This document shows positions 24,215-32,217 of a DNA stretch of 39,618 bases, piece after piece. Every line of letters starts with the position of its first letter. Positions within the stretch are counted from its first letter, which is position 1. The translations under genes were made by a program, and so were the position numbers. The stretch covers positions 1-39,618 of the forward strand of contig CAJFNF010000017.1 in the NCBI GenBank assembly GCA_904394215.1. The letters run 5' to 3'. Source of the DNA: an uncultured Faecalibacterium sp. (GTDB lineage: Bacteria; Bacillota; Clostridia; Oscillospirales; Ruminococcaceae). The notes under the pieces were generated by a model, which searched no databases, was not told the origin of the DNA, and saw only the letters and a list, made by a program, of their open reading frames with translations.

Positions 24215-24874
24215 TCATTCAATGATCTGTGTGTCGATGTCTGTAACACCGCAGTATTGCCGCAGCATCCCGGCAAATCGCTCCAGCCAGGGAGTCAGCC
24301 CTGAAGGTCCGTCAAAACTGTAGAGGACAGACAGGATTTCCCGTGGGCCTTCCTGGACCATGGCCCGCTGGCTGTCACTGGTGGGATTGCCGAAAGGACC
24401 TTCTGTATCATACAGGACCGGGAGGCATCCGATGTTGACGCTGCCCTTGCCGATGCCCGGATAATGGGTGCCCTCGGGAGCACGGCGCAGTTCAACGCTG
24501 CCCTTCAGGCGGGCAGCATCATAGGACCCGATGGAATACCCCGACGAAACCGAGATGCAGTTGTTGACCTCCACAACGTTGTTGATGTGGTACAGCCCGG
24601 ATTGTTTGACCACCCGGCGCAGCATGGCTTCTGCTGCGTTGCGGTATTCGTGGGGAGATTTGCCCAGGGCCTTGTAGGCGCCGCGGGTGGAGGCAATGTG
24701 GGGATTTTTTGCGATGGTGTCCATCTGATAGGAAGATGCCAGCGCTGCCATGGTTTCCTCAAAGGCTTTCAGCAGTTCTGGAGAGTTTTGCTCTACGCTG
24801 GCCCTGTAATGAAGAATACCCAGCGCTGTGTCCGGACAAGTGGAGCGAATTTCTTCCGAAATAGAAAAATACAT
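24215..24874 (-). CDS. B3/4-domain protein (phenylalanyl-tRNA synthetase editing-domain-like)
   Basis: 219 residues of the stand-alone B3/4 domain found in the beta subunit of PheRS: NPHIASTRGAYKALGKSPHE, YRNAAEAMLRRVVKQSGLYH, INNVVEVNNCISVSSGYSIG, and YDTEGPFGNPTSDSQRAMV. In PheRS this domain edits wrongly charged tRNA; the role of free-standing copies is not settled. The start has GAAAGGAG upstream. It lies just after the terminator of tRNA-Ser 1 with no clear promoter of its own, so read-through may feed it. Confidence 0.88.
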   Translation of the reverse strand: MYFSISEEIRSTCPDTALGILHYRASVEQNSPELLKAFEETMAALASSYQMDTIAKNPHIASTRGAYKALGKSPHEYRNAAEAMLRRVVKQSGLYHINNVVEVNNCISVSSGYSIGSYDAARLKGSVELRRAPEGTHYPGIGKGSVNIGCLPVLYDTEGPFGNPTSDSQRAMVQEGPREILSVLYSFDGPSGLTPWLERFAGMLRQYCGVTDIDTQIIE

Positions 24875-24956
24875 TGTCTTTTCTCCTTTCGTGGATCACC
24901 GGCCCGTTTGGCGGCGGGGAAGAGCAAAGGGGCTGCCGCCGGGCAGAACAAAAGCA

Positions 24957-24992
24957 AAAGCCCCACAGAACAGTATAGTTCTGTGGGGCTTT
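24957..24992 (-). terminator. Terminator of tRNA-Ser 1
   Basis: AAGCCCCACAGAAC (24958-24971) pairs with GTTCTGTGGGGCTT (24978-24991). The minus strand continues TTTTGCTTTTG. Confidence 0.9.
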
Positions 24993-24995
24993 CTT

Positions 24996-25086
24996 TGGCG
25001 GAAAGATGGGGATTCGAACCCCAGAACGCTTTTACACGTTACACGATTTCCAGTCGTGCGCCTTAGACCAACTCAGCCATCTTTCC
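24996..25086 (-). tRNA. tRNA-Ser (anticodon GGA), copy 1
   Basis: 91 bases including encoded CCA (24996-24998). Acceptor GGAAAGA/TCTTTCC, anticodon stem CACGA/TCGTG with loop CTGGAAA, long variable arm of the serine class, and T-arm GGGGTTCGAATCCCC. Identical over its whole length to the copy at 25276-25366. It has its own promoter. Confidence 0.96.
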
Positions 25087-25135
25087 ATCTGTTTGATTTA
25101 GGGGATGCCGGACAGTGTCCCACAGCTCCCGCAGT

Positions 25136-25164
25136 ATTATCTCACAAGAAAGGCAAAATGTAAA
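25136..25164 (-). promoter_or_regulatory. Promoter of tRNA-Ser 1
   Basis: Minus strand -35 TTTACA (25159-25164), 17-base spacer, -10 GATAAT (25136-25141). Confidence 0.75.
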
Positions 25165-25236
25165 GACCCCAAAAAAGATATTTTGTGAAATGAAAAAAAT
25201 TGAATAAATCAATGGTTGCTTCTGCATAAAAACAAG

Positions 25237-25272
25237 AAACCCGCAGAAAAGCTGAATGCTTCCTGCGGGGAT
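25237..25272 (-). terminator. Terminator of tRNA-Ser 2
   Basis: CCCGCAG (25240-25246) pairs with CTGCGGG (25263-25269), with GCTGAATGC in the loop region. The minus strand goes on TTTCTTGTTTTT. Confidence 0.8.
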
Positions 25273-25275
25273 TTC

Positions 25276-25366
25276 TGGCGGAAAGATGGGGATTCGAACC
25301 CCAGAACGCTTTTACACGTTACACGATTTCCAGTCGTGCGCCTTAGACCAACTCAGCCATCTTTCC
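25276..25366 (-). tRNA. tRNA-Ser (anticodon GGA), copy 2
   Basis: 91 bases including encoded CCA. Same sequence and structure as copy 1. It is transcribed from its own strong promoter and closed by its own terminator, so the two copies are independent units. Confidence 0.96.
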
Positions 25367-25427
25367 ACATATTCTATTGGTGCGCTCGCCTGGGCTTTAA
25401 TGCCGGGACGCTTCAGAGCGCTTCCCT

Positions 25428-25456
25428 ATAATACCTGAATTGACGGGTTTTGTCAA
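25428..25456 (-). promoter_or_regulatory. Promoter of tRNA-Ser 2
   Basis: Minus strand -35 TTGACA (25451-25456), 17-base spacer, -10 TATTAT (25428-25433). The leader up to the tRNA is about 55 bases and contains GCGCTC (25382-25387) and GAGCGC (25416-25421), which can pair. Confidence 0.85.
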
Positions 25457-25490
25457 GACTCTTTTTAAAAAAATTTGAGATCTTTTGATC

Positions 25491-25519
25491 TTGACGCAGC
25501 CGCCCGCTGGGCGTATCAT
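25491..25519 (+). promoter_or_regulatory. Promoter of the FMN-dependent dehydrogenase
   Basis: -35 TTGACG (25491-25496), 17-base spacer, -10 TATCAT (25514-25519). AGATCTTTTGATCT just upstream is a small dyad. Confidence 0.8.
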
Positions 25520-25579
25520 GGAAACGAAAACAATGCGGCGGCCAGAATGCCCGCTATGGTGACAAAGGAGGATGTTTCC

Positions 25580-26605
25580 ATGACCTACACGGATGTACTG
25601 AATCATGCCCGGGAGTGCCTGGGCGAAACCTGCAAGGCCTGCCCAGTCTGCAACGGCGTGGCCTGCAAAAACCGGATGCCCGGCCCCGGTGCCAAGGGCG
25701 TAGGGGATACCGCCATCCGCAACTATAACAAGTGGGCGGAGATCCGGCTGAATATGGATACGCTCTATGAGGGCGGCAGCCAGGATACCAGCTGTGAGTT
25801 GTTTGGACGGACTTTCCGTTATCCCTTCTTTGCGGGCCCGGTGGGTGCAGTGAACCTCCACTACTCCGAAGCCTACAACGATATGACCTATAACGATGTG
25901 CTGGTTCGCGCCTGTGCAGCCAACGGCATTGCTGCCTTTACCGGCGACGGCACCGACCCCAACGTGATGGTGATGGCCACCCGCGCCATCAGCGCAGCGA
26001 ATGGCTGCGGCGTGCCCACCATTAAGCCCTGGGATATTGACACCATTCGCACCAAGATGGAACTGGCCCGTGAGAGCAACTGCTTTGCAGTGGCCATGGA
26101 TGTGGACGCTGCCGGTCTGCCTTTCCTGAAAAACCGCAACCCGCCGGCCGGCAGCAAGAGCGTGGCTGAACTGCGGGAGATTGTGGGCATCATGAACAAG
26201 CCCTTTATTGTCAAGGGCATCATGACCGTGAAGGGTGCCCTCAAGGCCCAGGAAGCCGGCGCAGCTGCCATCGTGGTGTCCAACCACGGCGGCCGTGTGC
26301 TGGATCAGTGCCCGGCAACGGCCGAAGTCCTGCCCGAGATCACTGCCGCCCTCCACGGCAGCGATACGGCTGTCCTGGTGGACGGCGGCATCCGCACCGG
26401 AACCGATGTCTTTAAGGCGCTGGCACTGGGCGCCAAGGGCGTTCTGATTGCCCGTCCCTTTGTCACGGCTGTTTATGGCGGCGGGGAAGAGGGCGTCCGC
26501 CTCTACATTGAGAAGATTGCCGGTGAATTGGCAGATGCCATGCAAATGTGCGGCGCACGCACCCTGGCTGATATCACACCGGATATGGTTCGGATCTGCA
26601 AGTAA
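25580..26605 (+). CDS. FMN-dependent alpha-hydroxy-acid dehydrogenase-like protein
   Basis: 341 residues, a TIM barrel of the lactate oxidase/dehydrogenase family. Visible are PFFAGPVGAVNLHYSEAYND, KPFIVKGIMTVKGALKAQEA, the active-site VSNHGGRVLDQ with the catalytic His, and the FMN phosphate site LVDGGIRTGTDVFKALALGA with VLIARP. The first 30 residues are Cys-rich: Cys13, 18, 21, 24 and 29 (ARECLGETCKACPVCNGVAC), not part of ordinary members and possibly a metal or Fe-S site. The substrate is unknown. Start 25580 has AAAGGAGG 8 bases upstream, and the gene is a single-gene unit. Confidence 0.88.
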   Translation: MTYTDVLNHARECLGETCKACPVCNGVACKNRMPGPGAKGVGDTAIRNYNKWAEIRLNMDTLYEGGSQDTSCELFGRTFRYPFFAGPVGAVNLHYSEAYNDMTYNDVLVRACAANGIAAFTGDGTDPNVMVMATRAISAANGCGVPTIKPWDIDTIRTKMELARESNCFAVAMDVDAAGLPFLKNRNPPAGSKSVAELREIVGIMNKPFIVKGIMTVKGALKAQEAGAAAIVVSNHGGRVLDQCPATAEVLPEITAALHGSDTAVLVDGGIRTGTDVFKALALGAKGVLIARPFVTAVYGGGEEGVRLYIEKIAGELADAMQMCGARTLADITPDMVRICK

Positions 26606-26621
26606 ATTGCGCAAACAGACA

Positions 26622-26654
26622 GGCCGCTGCACCCAGGAGTGCAGCGGCCTTTTT
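26622..26654 (+). terminator. Terminator of the FMN dehydrogenase
   Basis: GGCCGCTGCA (26622-26631) pairs with TGCAGCGGCC (26640-26649), then TTTTT. Confidence 0.9.
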
Positions 26655-26659
26655 ACAGC

Positions 26660-26694
26660 AAAGCGGCAGCCGGGGAACCAGCTGCCGCTTTTGT
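26660..26694. terminator. Second hairpin, likely terminator of the repair operon
   Basis: AAAGCGGCAGC (26660-26670) pairs with GCTGCCGCTTT (26681-26691). It sits 10 bases after the RluA stop on minus; the T run is better on plus, so direction is uncertain. Confidence 0.6.
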
Positions 26695-26703
26695 TCGGTC
26701 TGT

Positions 26704-27654
26704 TTATTTGAGGGTGCCGTCCAAAATCTGGCCGTAGTACCAGGGCTTGGGGGCGTGGAAGGTTTTGCCGCTGAGATCCGCCAGGATGGGCTGGCTGAAG
26801 GCAGGCAGGACCAGCTCCCAGGCGCACAGGGCCTGGTATTTCAGCCGCAGCTCCCGGTTGGCAGCATTGTTGCCATATTTGCTGTCACCCAGAATGGGAC
26901 AGCCAATGCTGGCCATGTGAGCTCGAATCTGATGGGTCCGTCCGGTCACCAGATGAACTTTCAACAAGGCCAGACGACCCGAAACGGCGATAGTCTCGTA
27001 TTCGGTGCAGACCTCTTTGGCGCCGGGCTTTTTTTCGGGCAGAATCTGGACCTTGCCCAGATCGGCGTCCTTCAGCAGCCAGCCGCCCAGGGTCCCCTCG
27101 GGGGGGATGGGCCGGCCAAAGGTGACGCAGAGGTAAGTCTTTTTGACCCGCCGCTCTTTGATGGCCTCCAGCAGAATCTGCTCAGCCTCCGGGCTCTTGG
27201 CAATCAGCACCAGGCCGCTGGTACCGGTATCCAGCCGGTGGCACAGGGCAGGCTGGTAGAGGCTGTCTTCATTGTATTCGTTCTGGCTGTTCAGATACAG
27301 CAGCGCACGGTTCAGCAGGGTGTCGTTGTCGGGACCGTCCACAGCCAGACCGGCAGGTTTGTTGACCACCAGCAGCTGGGGGCTGTTGTAGATGACTTCG
27401 GCAGGGCAGCGGGCCCGCTTCCAGGCGGGGCCGGCCTCGTCCTGATTGTCGTCCAGCTGATCATCCAGAATGAACAGCTTGATTTCATCTCCCGCCATCA
27501 CCCGGGTGGAAAGGGGCTGCTTTTTCCCGTTGAGCTTGATCTTGTTTTCCCGCAGGGCCTTGTTCAGACGCCCCGGATTCAGGGAAGGATACTGCTGCAT
27601 CAGATAATGGTCCAGCCGGGTGGGGGCCAGACATTTCACTTTCAAAATTCTCAA
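26704..27654 (-). CDS. RluA-family pseudouridine synthase
   Basis: 316 residues from a TTG at 27654 with GGAGGA 6 bases upstream; an ATG at 27699 has no such site. An N-terminal S4 RNA-binding domain (residues about 12-62, LNPGRLNKALRENKIKLNGK) is followed by the catalytic domain with HRLDTGTSGLVLIAKS (Asp142), the C-terminal TGRTHQIRAHMASIGCPILG, and the GDSKYG element. It isomerises uridines in rRNA (RluC/D-like) or tRNA; the exact target is not clear. It is the last gene of the repair operon, 69 bases after the helicase stop. Confidence 0.93.
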   Translation of the reverse strand: MRILKVKCLAPTRLDHYLMQQYPSLNPGRLNKALRENKIKLNGKKQPLSTRVMAGDEIKLFILDDQLDDNQDEAGPAWKRARCPAEVIYNSPQLLVVNKPAGLAVDGPDNDTLLNRALLYLNSQNEYNEDSLYQPALCHRLDTGTSGLVLIAKSPEAEQILLEAIKERRVKKTYLCVTFGRPIPPEGTLGGWLLKDADLGKVQILPEKKPGAKEVCTEYETIAVSGRLALLKVHLVTGRTHQIRAHMASIGCPILGDSKYGNNAANRELRLKYQALCAWELVLPAFSQPILADLSGKTFHAPKPWYYGQILDGTLK

Positions 27655-27723
27655 GAAAATTCCTCCGTCGTATGGCACAATCAATGGTTCCTGCCTCATT
27701 GTATCTGATTGAGACCGGGTCTG

Positions 27724-30258
27724 TCAAGATTCCTGCTGCCAGAAAGCGGCCAGGGCCTGCCTGAGCTGGTCGGTGCCGGACAGATACCGGATGTGGGACC
27801 AGTGATGGGGAAAAAGCCTGCGGTATCCCTGCTGGGCAAAGCGATCATCCATGAACAGCACAACGCCGCGGTCGGATTCGGTGCGGATCACCCGGCCGGC
27901 GGCCTGAAGCACCTTGTTCATGCCTGGGAAGCGGTAGGCGTAGTCAAAGCCGCTGCCCTCTTTTTCTTCAAAGTAGCGGCGGAGCATTTCCTGCTGGGGG
28001 TTGACCTGCGGCAGTCCCACCCCCACAATGGCACATCCGATCAGGCGGGTGCCCGCCAAATCCACCCCTTCGCCAAAGACGCCTCCCAGCACCCCAAAGC
28101 CCAGCAGGGTTCGGTCCGGGTTGGGGACAAAGTGTTCCAGGAAGGCGGCCCGTCCGGCGTCGTCCAGGCCATTTTCCTGGGCGATGGTGCAGATCTGGGG
28201 ATAACGGGCCTTGAAGTCCGCGTACACCTGGTGCAGATAGGTATAACTGGGGAAAAAGGCTAGGTAGTTTCCTGTCTTGCCCGAAGCCAAAACTGCCAGC
28301 GCGTCCGAAATGGGCTGGACGCTGGCCTCCCGGTGGCGGTAGCGGGTGGAGATGCCGGGCAGGCAGTACAGACCCAGATGCTCCTGGGGAAAGGGGCTTT
28401 CCAGCGCCACGGCCCGGGCCCCGGCGCATCCCAAAACCTTTTTATAGTAGCCGGGTGGAATCAGGGTGGCGCTGAACAGAACCGTTGTGCGGCCGCAGGC
28501 CATGCTCTCGTTCACAAAATCGGAGGGGTCCAGGCAGAGAAGCCGGATGGTCAGGTCGCTGCCGTGGGCTGTGAGCTGGGTGACATAGTGGCTGTCGTAC
28601 CGCTCTGCGGTGCGGAGAAAATCGTGGACTTGGAAGTACAAGTCCAGAAGGGGCTCATGGAAGAGGTCATCGGGGTTGTTTTCCAGCCAGTCCTGCAAGC
28701 CGGCCAGAAGGCCCTGGAAGGGCCGCACCACAGCGGGGCACAGCTCTTGCAGAAAGACCGTGCCGTCCTGGGCATAGAGGGGCTCCGGCAGGGAGGCGGC
28801 GGGGGTAGCCGCCCTGGATGGAGCCGCCGGGGTGTCCTGGTCAAAGAGCCCCAGCTGTTCCGGCTGCTGCTGCGGTTCGGCTGTAGGGGTGTCGCTCTCT
28901 GCCTTTCCCCTGCGGGGAGCCAGAGCCTCGCAGGCCCGGCGCAAAGCCAGCAGTTCTTTATCGGCACGGATGATCCGGCCCTTGATGGCGTGTTTGCTTT
29001 TCAGCAGGGCGCGTCGCAGCTCGCTGATGGTGCTTTTGGAGAAGGATGCTGAGTACATGTCCCGGGCCCGGTCGGGAAGGTTATGAGCCTCGTCAATCAG
29101 AAACACCCAGTCGCCGCTGCCCTCAAAAAAGCGGCGCAGCCGGACGGTGGGGTCGAACAGGTAGTTGTAGTCTCCGATGATCAGGTCGGACCAGTCGCTC
29201 AGATCCAGGCCCAGCTCAAAGGGGCAGACGGTGTATTGCCGCGCCGCTGCTTCCAGGGCCGGGCGGTCCAGCTGCCCCTCGCCGTCCAGCAGGGAGGCCA
29301 GAGCAGTCTTGATCCGGTCATAATAACCCTTGGCATAGGGGCAGGCGTCGGGTGTGCAGACCGGCCTGCCCGCCTCGTTTTTGCACAGGCAAACCTTCTC
29401 TTTGGCGGTCAGGGTCACCGAGCGGAAAGCAAGATCCGGATTCTTCTGCCGCAGCAAGGAAACGGCCCCTTCTGCGGCCGTTCGGGCCGTTGTTCTAGCT
29501 GTAAAGTAAAATATCTTTTCATATTTTTCTTCTCCCATTGCCTTCATGGAAGGGAAGAGGGCGCTCATGGTTTTGCCGGTGCCGGTGGGAGCCTGGCAAA
29601 ACAGCCTGAAACCGCCTTTTCCGGCCTCCCGGCCGGTGCGGCAGGCACGGTAAATTTCCCCCGCCAATGCCCGCTGTCCGGTTCGATACTGCGGATAGGG
29701 AAACAGGAGGTTTTGCAGGCTATCCCGCCGCCTTTGCGCCCACTGGATCTGGCGCTGGGCCCAGGGTGTATACTGCCTCAAAAGGTCCAGAAAGAAATTT
29801 TCAAGCTCCTGCGATGAAAATCTGCGTGTAAAGTAAAATATCTTGTCAGTATTGACCTGATAATAGGTCAGCCGGACCGCCACTTCCGGAAGGCTGTTCT
29901 GGGCGGCATAGATGGCCCCGTAGACCATGCCCTGGGCCCAGTGACAGAAATTCAGGTCCGGGGTAATCTCCTGGTCGGGGACACTGGTGGTCTTGATCTC
30001 GTCGATGACGGTGCAGCCCTCCGTGTCTTCGAAAATCCCATCGGCCCGGCCTTCCACAGTATACCGGATACCGTCGGCCTCCCGTGTCCCGGAGAGAAAG
30101 ACCTCGGGCCGGTAGCCTTCACCTGCCTGCTTTTGGAGTTGGCGGTGGATGCGGGCCCCCTCGTTGGCCCGGTCAAATCCTGCAAAACGGCTGTCAATGT
30201 CGCCGGACTGGAGCAGGAACTCCACCAGCTGGCGAACGGCCAGACGTACTTGCTGCAT
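27724..30258 (-). CDS. PD-(D/E)XK nuclease - XPD/DinG-type DNA helicase fusion
   Basis: 844 residues. The N-terminus (1-140) looks like a Cas4/RecB-type PD-(D/E)XK nuclease: GRADGIFEDT (Asp73) then VIDEIKTT (Asp86, Glu87, Lys89). The helicase has Walker A APTGTGKT (223-230), the Fe-S region with Cys290, 292, 301, 306 and 345 (four would bind the cluster), DEAH at 389-392, and C-terminal motifs with GFGVLGGVFGEGVDLAGTR and AAGRVIRTESDRGVVLFMDD. XPD-type helicases unwind 5' to 3'. A coupled nuclease would suit end or flap processing. GGAGGTG precedes the ATG. Confidence 0.9.
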   Translation of the reverse strand: MQQVRLAVRQLVEFLLQSGDIDSRFAGFDRANEGARIHRQLQKQAGEGYRPEVFLSGTREADGIRYTVEGRADGIFEDTEGCTVIDEIKTTSVPDQEITPDLNFCHWAQGMVYGAIYAAQNSLPEVAVRLTYYQVNTDKIFYFTRRFSSQELENFFLDLLRQYTPWAQRQIQWAQRRRDSLQNLLFPYPQYRTGQRALAGEIYRACRTGREAGKGGFRLFCQAPTGTGKTMSALFPSMKAMGEEKYEKIFYFTARTTARTAAEGAVSLLRQKNPDLAFRSVTLTAKEKVCLCKNEAGRPVCTPDACPYAKGYYDRIKTALASLLDGEGQLDRPALEAAARQYTVCPFELGLDLSDWSDLIIGDYNYLFDPTVRLRRFFEGSGDWVFLIDEAHNLPDRARDMYSASFSKSTISELRRALLKSKHAIKGRIIRADKELLALRRACEALAPRRGKAESDTPTAEPQQQPEQLGLFDQDTPAAPSRAATPAASLPEPLYAQDGTVFLQELCPAVVRPFQGLLAGLQDWLENNPDDLFHEPLLDLYFQVHDFLRTAERYDSHYVTQLTAHGSDLTIRLLCLDPSDFVNESMACGRTTVLFSATLIPPGYYKKVLGCAGARAVALESPFPQEHLGLYCLPGISTRYRHREASVQPISDALAVLASGKTGNYLAFFPSYTYLHQVYADFKARYPQICTIAQENGLDDAGRAAFLEHFVPNPDRTLLGFGVLGGVFGEGVDLAGTRLIGCAIVGVGLPQVNPQQEMLRRYFEEKEGSGFDYAYRFPGMNKVLQAAGRVIRTESDRGVVLFMDDRFAQQGYRRLFPHHWSHIRYLSGTDQLRQALAAFWQQES

Positions 30259-30299
30259 CCTTGCACCTCCTGTTTTTTGTAAATTCCAGCGATTTGTTT

Positions 30300-31406
30300 T
30301 CAGTCTCCCAGTTGCTCCGGAGCGTGGGGCGAAACCAGGCCCAGCATCCTGGCGCAGTCCCGGGTGACCTGTTCCACTGCAGTGAAGTCCACAGCAGCCC
30401 GGTAGTAGCTTTCCAGTTCGTCGTGGCAGCTCTTGGCGCTGGCCATCAGGGCGGAGGCCTGCTGGATCAGTTCCTGGGCAGCCCGGGAATTGAACCGGAG
30501 CCGGGCCCGGAAGCCGGACAGGTTGGTCCGGTCCAGAAACCGGGTGCAGCGGACTGCCTGCTGGCCGGGCAGAGAGACCGGGTGCCAGCTGTTGTCGGTG
30601 ACAAAGGCCAGCCGCAGTTCGGGGATCAGAATGTGGTCAATTTTGTCCTCGGGATGGAGGGCACAAGGGCAGGTGATGATCTGGTAGCCCCGGGCCAGCG
30701 CCTCCCCGTGAATCTGCTCCATCAGGAACCGGGAAGCGGCACCGTATTCATCCCGGAAGATCACGTACCGGTCTGCCATGGCCCGTATGGTGCCCCCGTA
30801 GAAAACAGGCCCCTGGGGCGTGATAGCCGACAGCAGCCGGATTTGTTCGCTGCCGGTGCCGTTTTTACGGGGCATCAGCCGGGCACAGAGCCGCTTTACA
30901 TACTTGCGGGCCTTCTCAAAGTCGGTACTGCAGGCCTCGGCCCGGCGGCTGTCCAGCAGCAGACTGCCGGCCGAAGCAATATACCGGGCGGCACGGCTGC
31001 GGAGGGAGGCGTTGCGGGCGAAAAGAGCTCGGATTTCCTCCCGGTGAGGATGGAGAGCCTCCACCGAAATGGTGTGGTAGAGACTCACCACGATCTCATC
31101 GGCCCCTGGCGCCAGCGGCTCCATGGTGTGGGGGGCTGTGGCATCCAGGATGGCGGCCTGCTTGTCGCAGAAGACCACCCCGTCCAGGCTATTGGGGTCA
31201 CTGGAGCAATGGATGCGCTGGACCGGCCCCTGGGAGAGCTGGGCCAGCTGTTTCATCATGGTGGACTTGCCGCAGCCCGGGCCGCTTTTGATCAGATAGA
31301 GCTGCATGCCCGGCTCCTGGCCCAGTTCCCGAAAATAGCCGTGGAACCCGGCCGGCGTTGTGGTTCCAAGGAAAAAATCGACGGTTTGCGGATGATATGC
31401 TTCCAT
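30300..31406 (-). CDS. P-loop ATPase of the PRK06851 group
   Basis: 368 residues, close to the family length. The N-terminal P-loop LIKSGPGCGKSTMMKQLAQL (residues about 37-56) is intact. In family relatives a second P-loop follows in the C-terminal half; here the matching place reads RYVIFRDEYGAASRFLMEQI, which lacks the GKS/T core, so the second site looks dead. Function is unknown; a role in spore or DNA metabolism has not been shown. The start at 31406 is chosen by GAGGTG and the MEAYHPQTVDFFLG family start. Its ribosome site is buried in a hairpin. It lies between the glycosylase and the helicase. Confidence 0.82.
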   Translation of the reverse strand: MEAYHPQTVDFFLGTTTPAGFHGYFRELGQEPGMQLYLIKSGPGCGKSTMMKQLAQLSQGPVQRIHCSSDPNSLDGVVFCDKQAAILDATAPHTMEPLAPGADEIVVSLYHTISVEALHPHREEIRALFARNASLRSRAARYIASAGSLLLDSRRAEACSTDFEKARKYVKRLCARLMPRKNGTGSEQIRLLSAITPQGPVFYGGTIRAMADRYVIFRDEYGAASRFLMEQIHGEALARGYQIITCPCALHPEDKIDHILIPELRLAFVTDNSWHPVSLPGQQAVRCTRFLDRTNLSGFRARLRFNSRAAQELIQQASALMASAKSCHDELESYYRAAVDFTAVEQVTRDCARMLGLVSPHAPEQLGD

Positions 31407-31413
31407 AGTAGAA

Positions 31414-31449
31414 CACCTCGCTTTTGGCACAAGGTATGCAAAAGCGAGG
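31414..31449 (-). promoter_or_regulatory. Hairpin covering the ribosome site of the P-loop ATPase gene
   Basis: Minus strand CCTCGCTTTTG (31439-31449) pairs perfectly with CAAAAGCGAGG (31416-31426), 12-base loop. The ribosome site GAGGTG (31414-31419) lies in the second arm, so initiation should be slowed unless the stem is opened. Confidence 0.7.
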
Positions 31450-31476
31450 CGGAATGCCACAAAAGCAGGGCAAAGA

Positions 31477-32046
31477 TTAGAGATAGGTGTGCTGGCAAAG
31501 CTCCCCGATCTTATCCCGCAGGGCCACAAAATCCCCAAAAGCGGCCGGTTTGTTCTGGGGCTGGCGGAGCAGAGCCGCCGGATGGAAGGTCCCCATAAAG
31601 GCAACGCCGCCCTTTTCGATGAAAACACCGTGTTCCTTGGTAACCGAAAAGTCGGGGCGGATCATCCGCTGGGCAGCGATTCGACCCAGGCACACCACGA
31701 TCTTGGGCCGCAGGATACGGAACTGCTCCCGCAGCCAGGGCATGCAGGCTTCGCTTTCGTCGGGCAGGGGATCCCGGTTCTGGGGAGGCCGGCATTTAAC
31801 AATGTTGGCAATATAGCAGTTTTTGGTCCGGTCCAGGTCGATGGCAAACAAATATTTGTCCAGCAGTTTGCCGCTGCGGCCCACGAAGGGCAGGCCCTGT
31901 TCATCCTCGCTTTGGCCGGGGCCTTCGCCCACAAACAGAACTTCGGCATTTTCGACACCCTGCCCAAAGACCACATGCTGGCGGGTCTTGCACAGGGGGC
32001 AGCGGGTGCAGGCCAGGCAGTGGGCCTCCAAAGTGGAAAGATCCAT
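31477..32046 (-). CDS. Family-4 uracil-DNA glycosylase (Fe-S)
   Basis: 189 residues from MDLSTLEAHCLACTRCPLC. Family-4/5 marks: motif with GEGPGQSEDEQGLPFVGRSG, ANIVKCRPPQNRDP, and the late HPAALLRQ. The [4Fe-4S] ligands are the N-terminal CTRC pair and the C-x16-C pair in KCRPPQNRDP...EAC. It removes uracil from DNA. A longer frame extends to 32976 but covers the neighbouring promoter and the start of the convergent AI-2E gene, so it is rejected. It is first in an operon with the P-loop ATPase, helicase and RluA. Confidence 0.93.
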   Translation of the reverse strand: MDLSTLEAHCLACTRCPLCKTRQHVVFGQGVENAEVLFVGEGPGQSEDEQGLPFVGRSGKLLDKYLFAIDLDRTKNCYIANIVKCRPPQNRDPLPDESEACMPWLREQFRILRPKIVVCLGRIAAQRMIRPDFSVTKEHGVFIEKGGVAFMGTFHPAALLRQPQNKPAAFGDFVALRDKIGELCQHTYL

Positions 32047-32077
32047 ACGATACGCTCCCTCTCCATTGCATTTCTGT

Positions 32078-32131
32078 CCTATACTATAACACAAAACCGC
32101 AGCTTTGTCCCGCAAAGTTTCATAGTATAGG
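32078..32131. promoter_or_regulatory. Long inverted repeat over the glycosylase promoter
   Basis: CCTATACTAT (32078-32087) and ATAGTATAGG (32122-32131) are perfect arms, 34 bases apart. Inside, CTTTG and CAAAG form a smaller pair. The first arm carries TATAGT on minus, a likely -10 for the glycosylase gene; the -35 (GGGACA) is weak. Confidence 0.5.
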
Positions 32132-32217
32132 CTTTCCGGCGGGTGCAGGGCAGGGCTGCAGCCGGCTTTTTGCTCTGGCGTCCACAGAAAGTTCAGACAA
32201 TTGACAGGTATAATGTA

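Noticed and set aside
24828-25431. Two short frames with the same peptide, running across the tRNA-Ser genes
   Set aside because: The shared peptide is simply the translated complement of the two identical tRNA genes.
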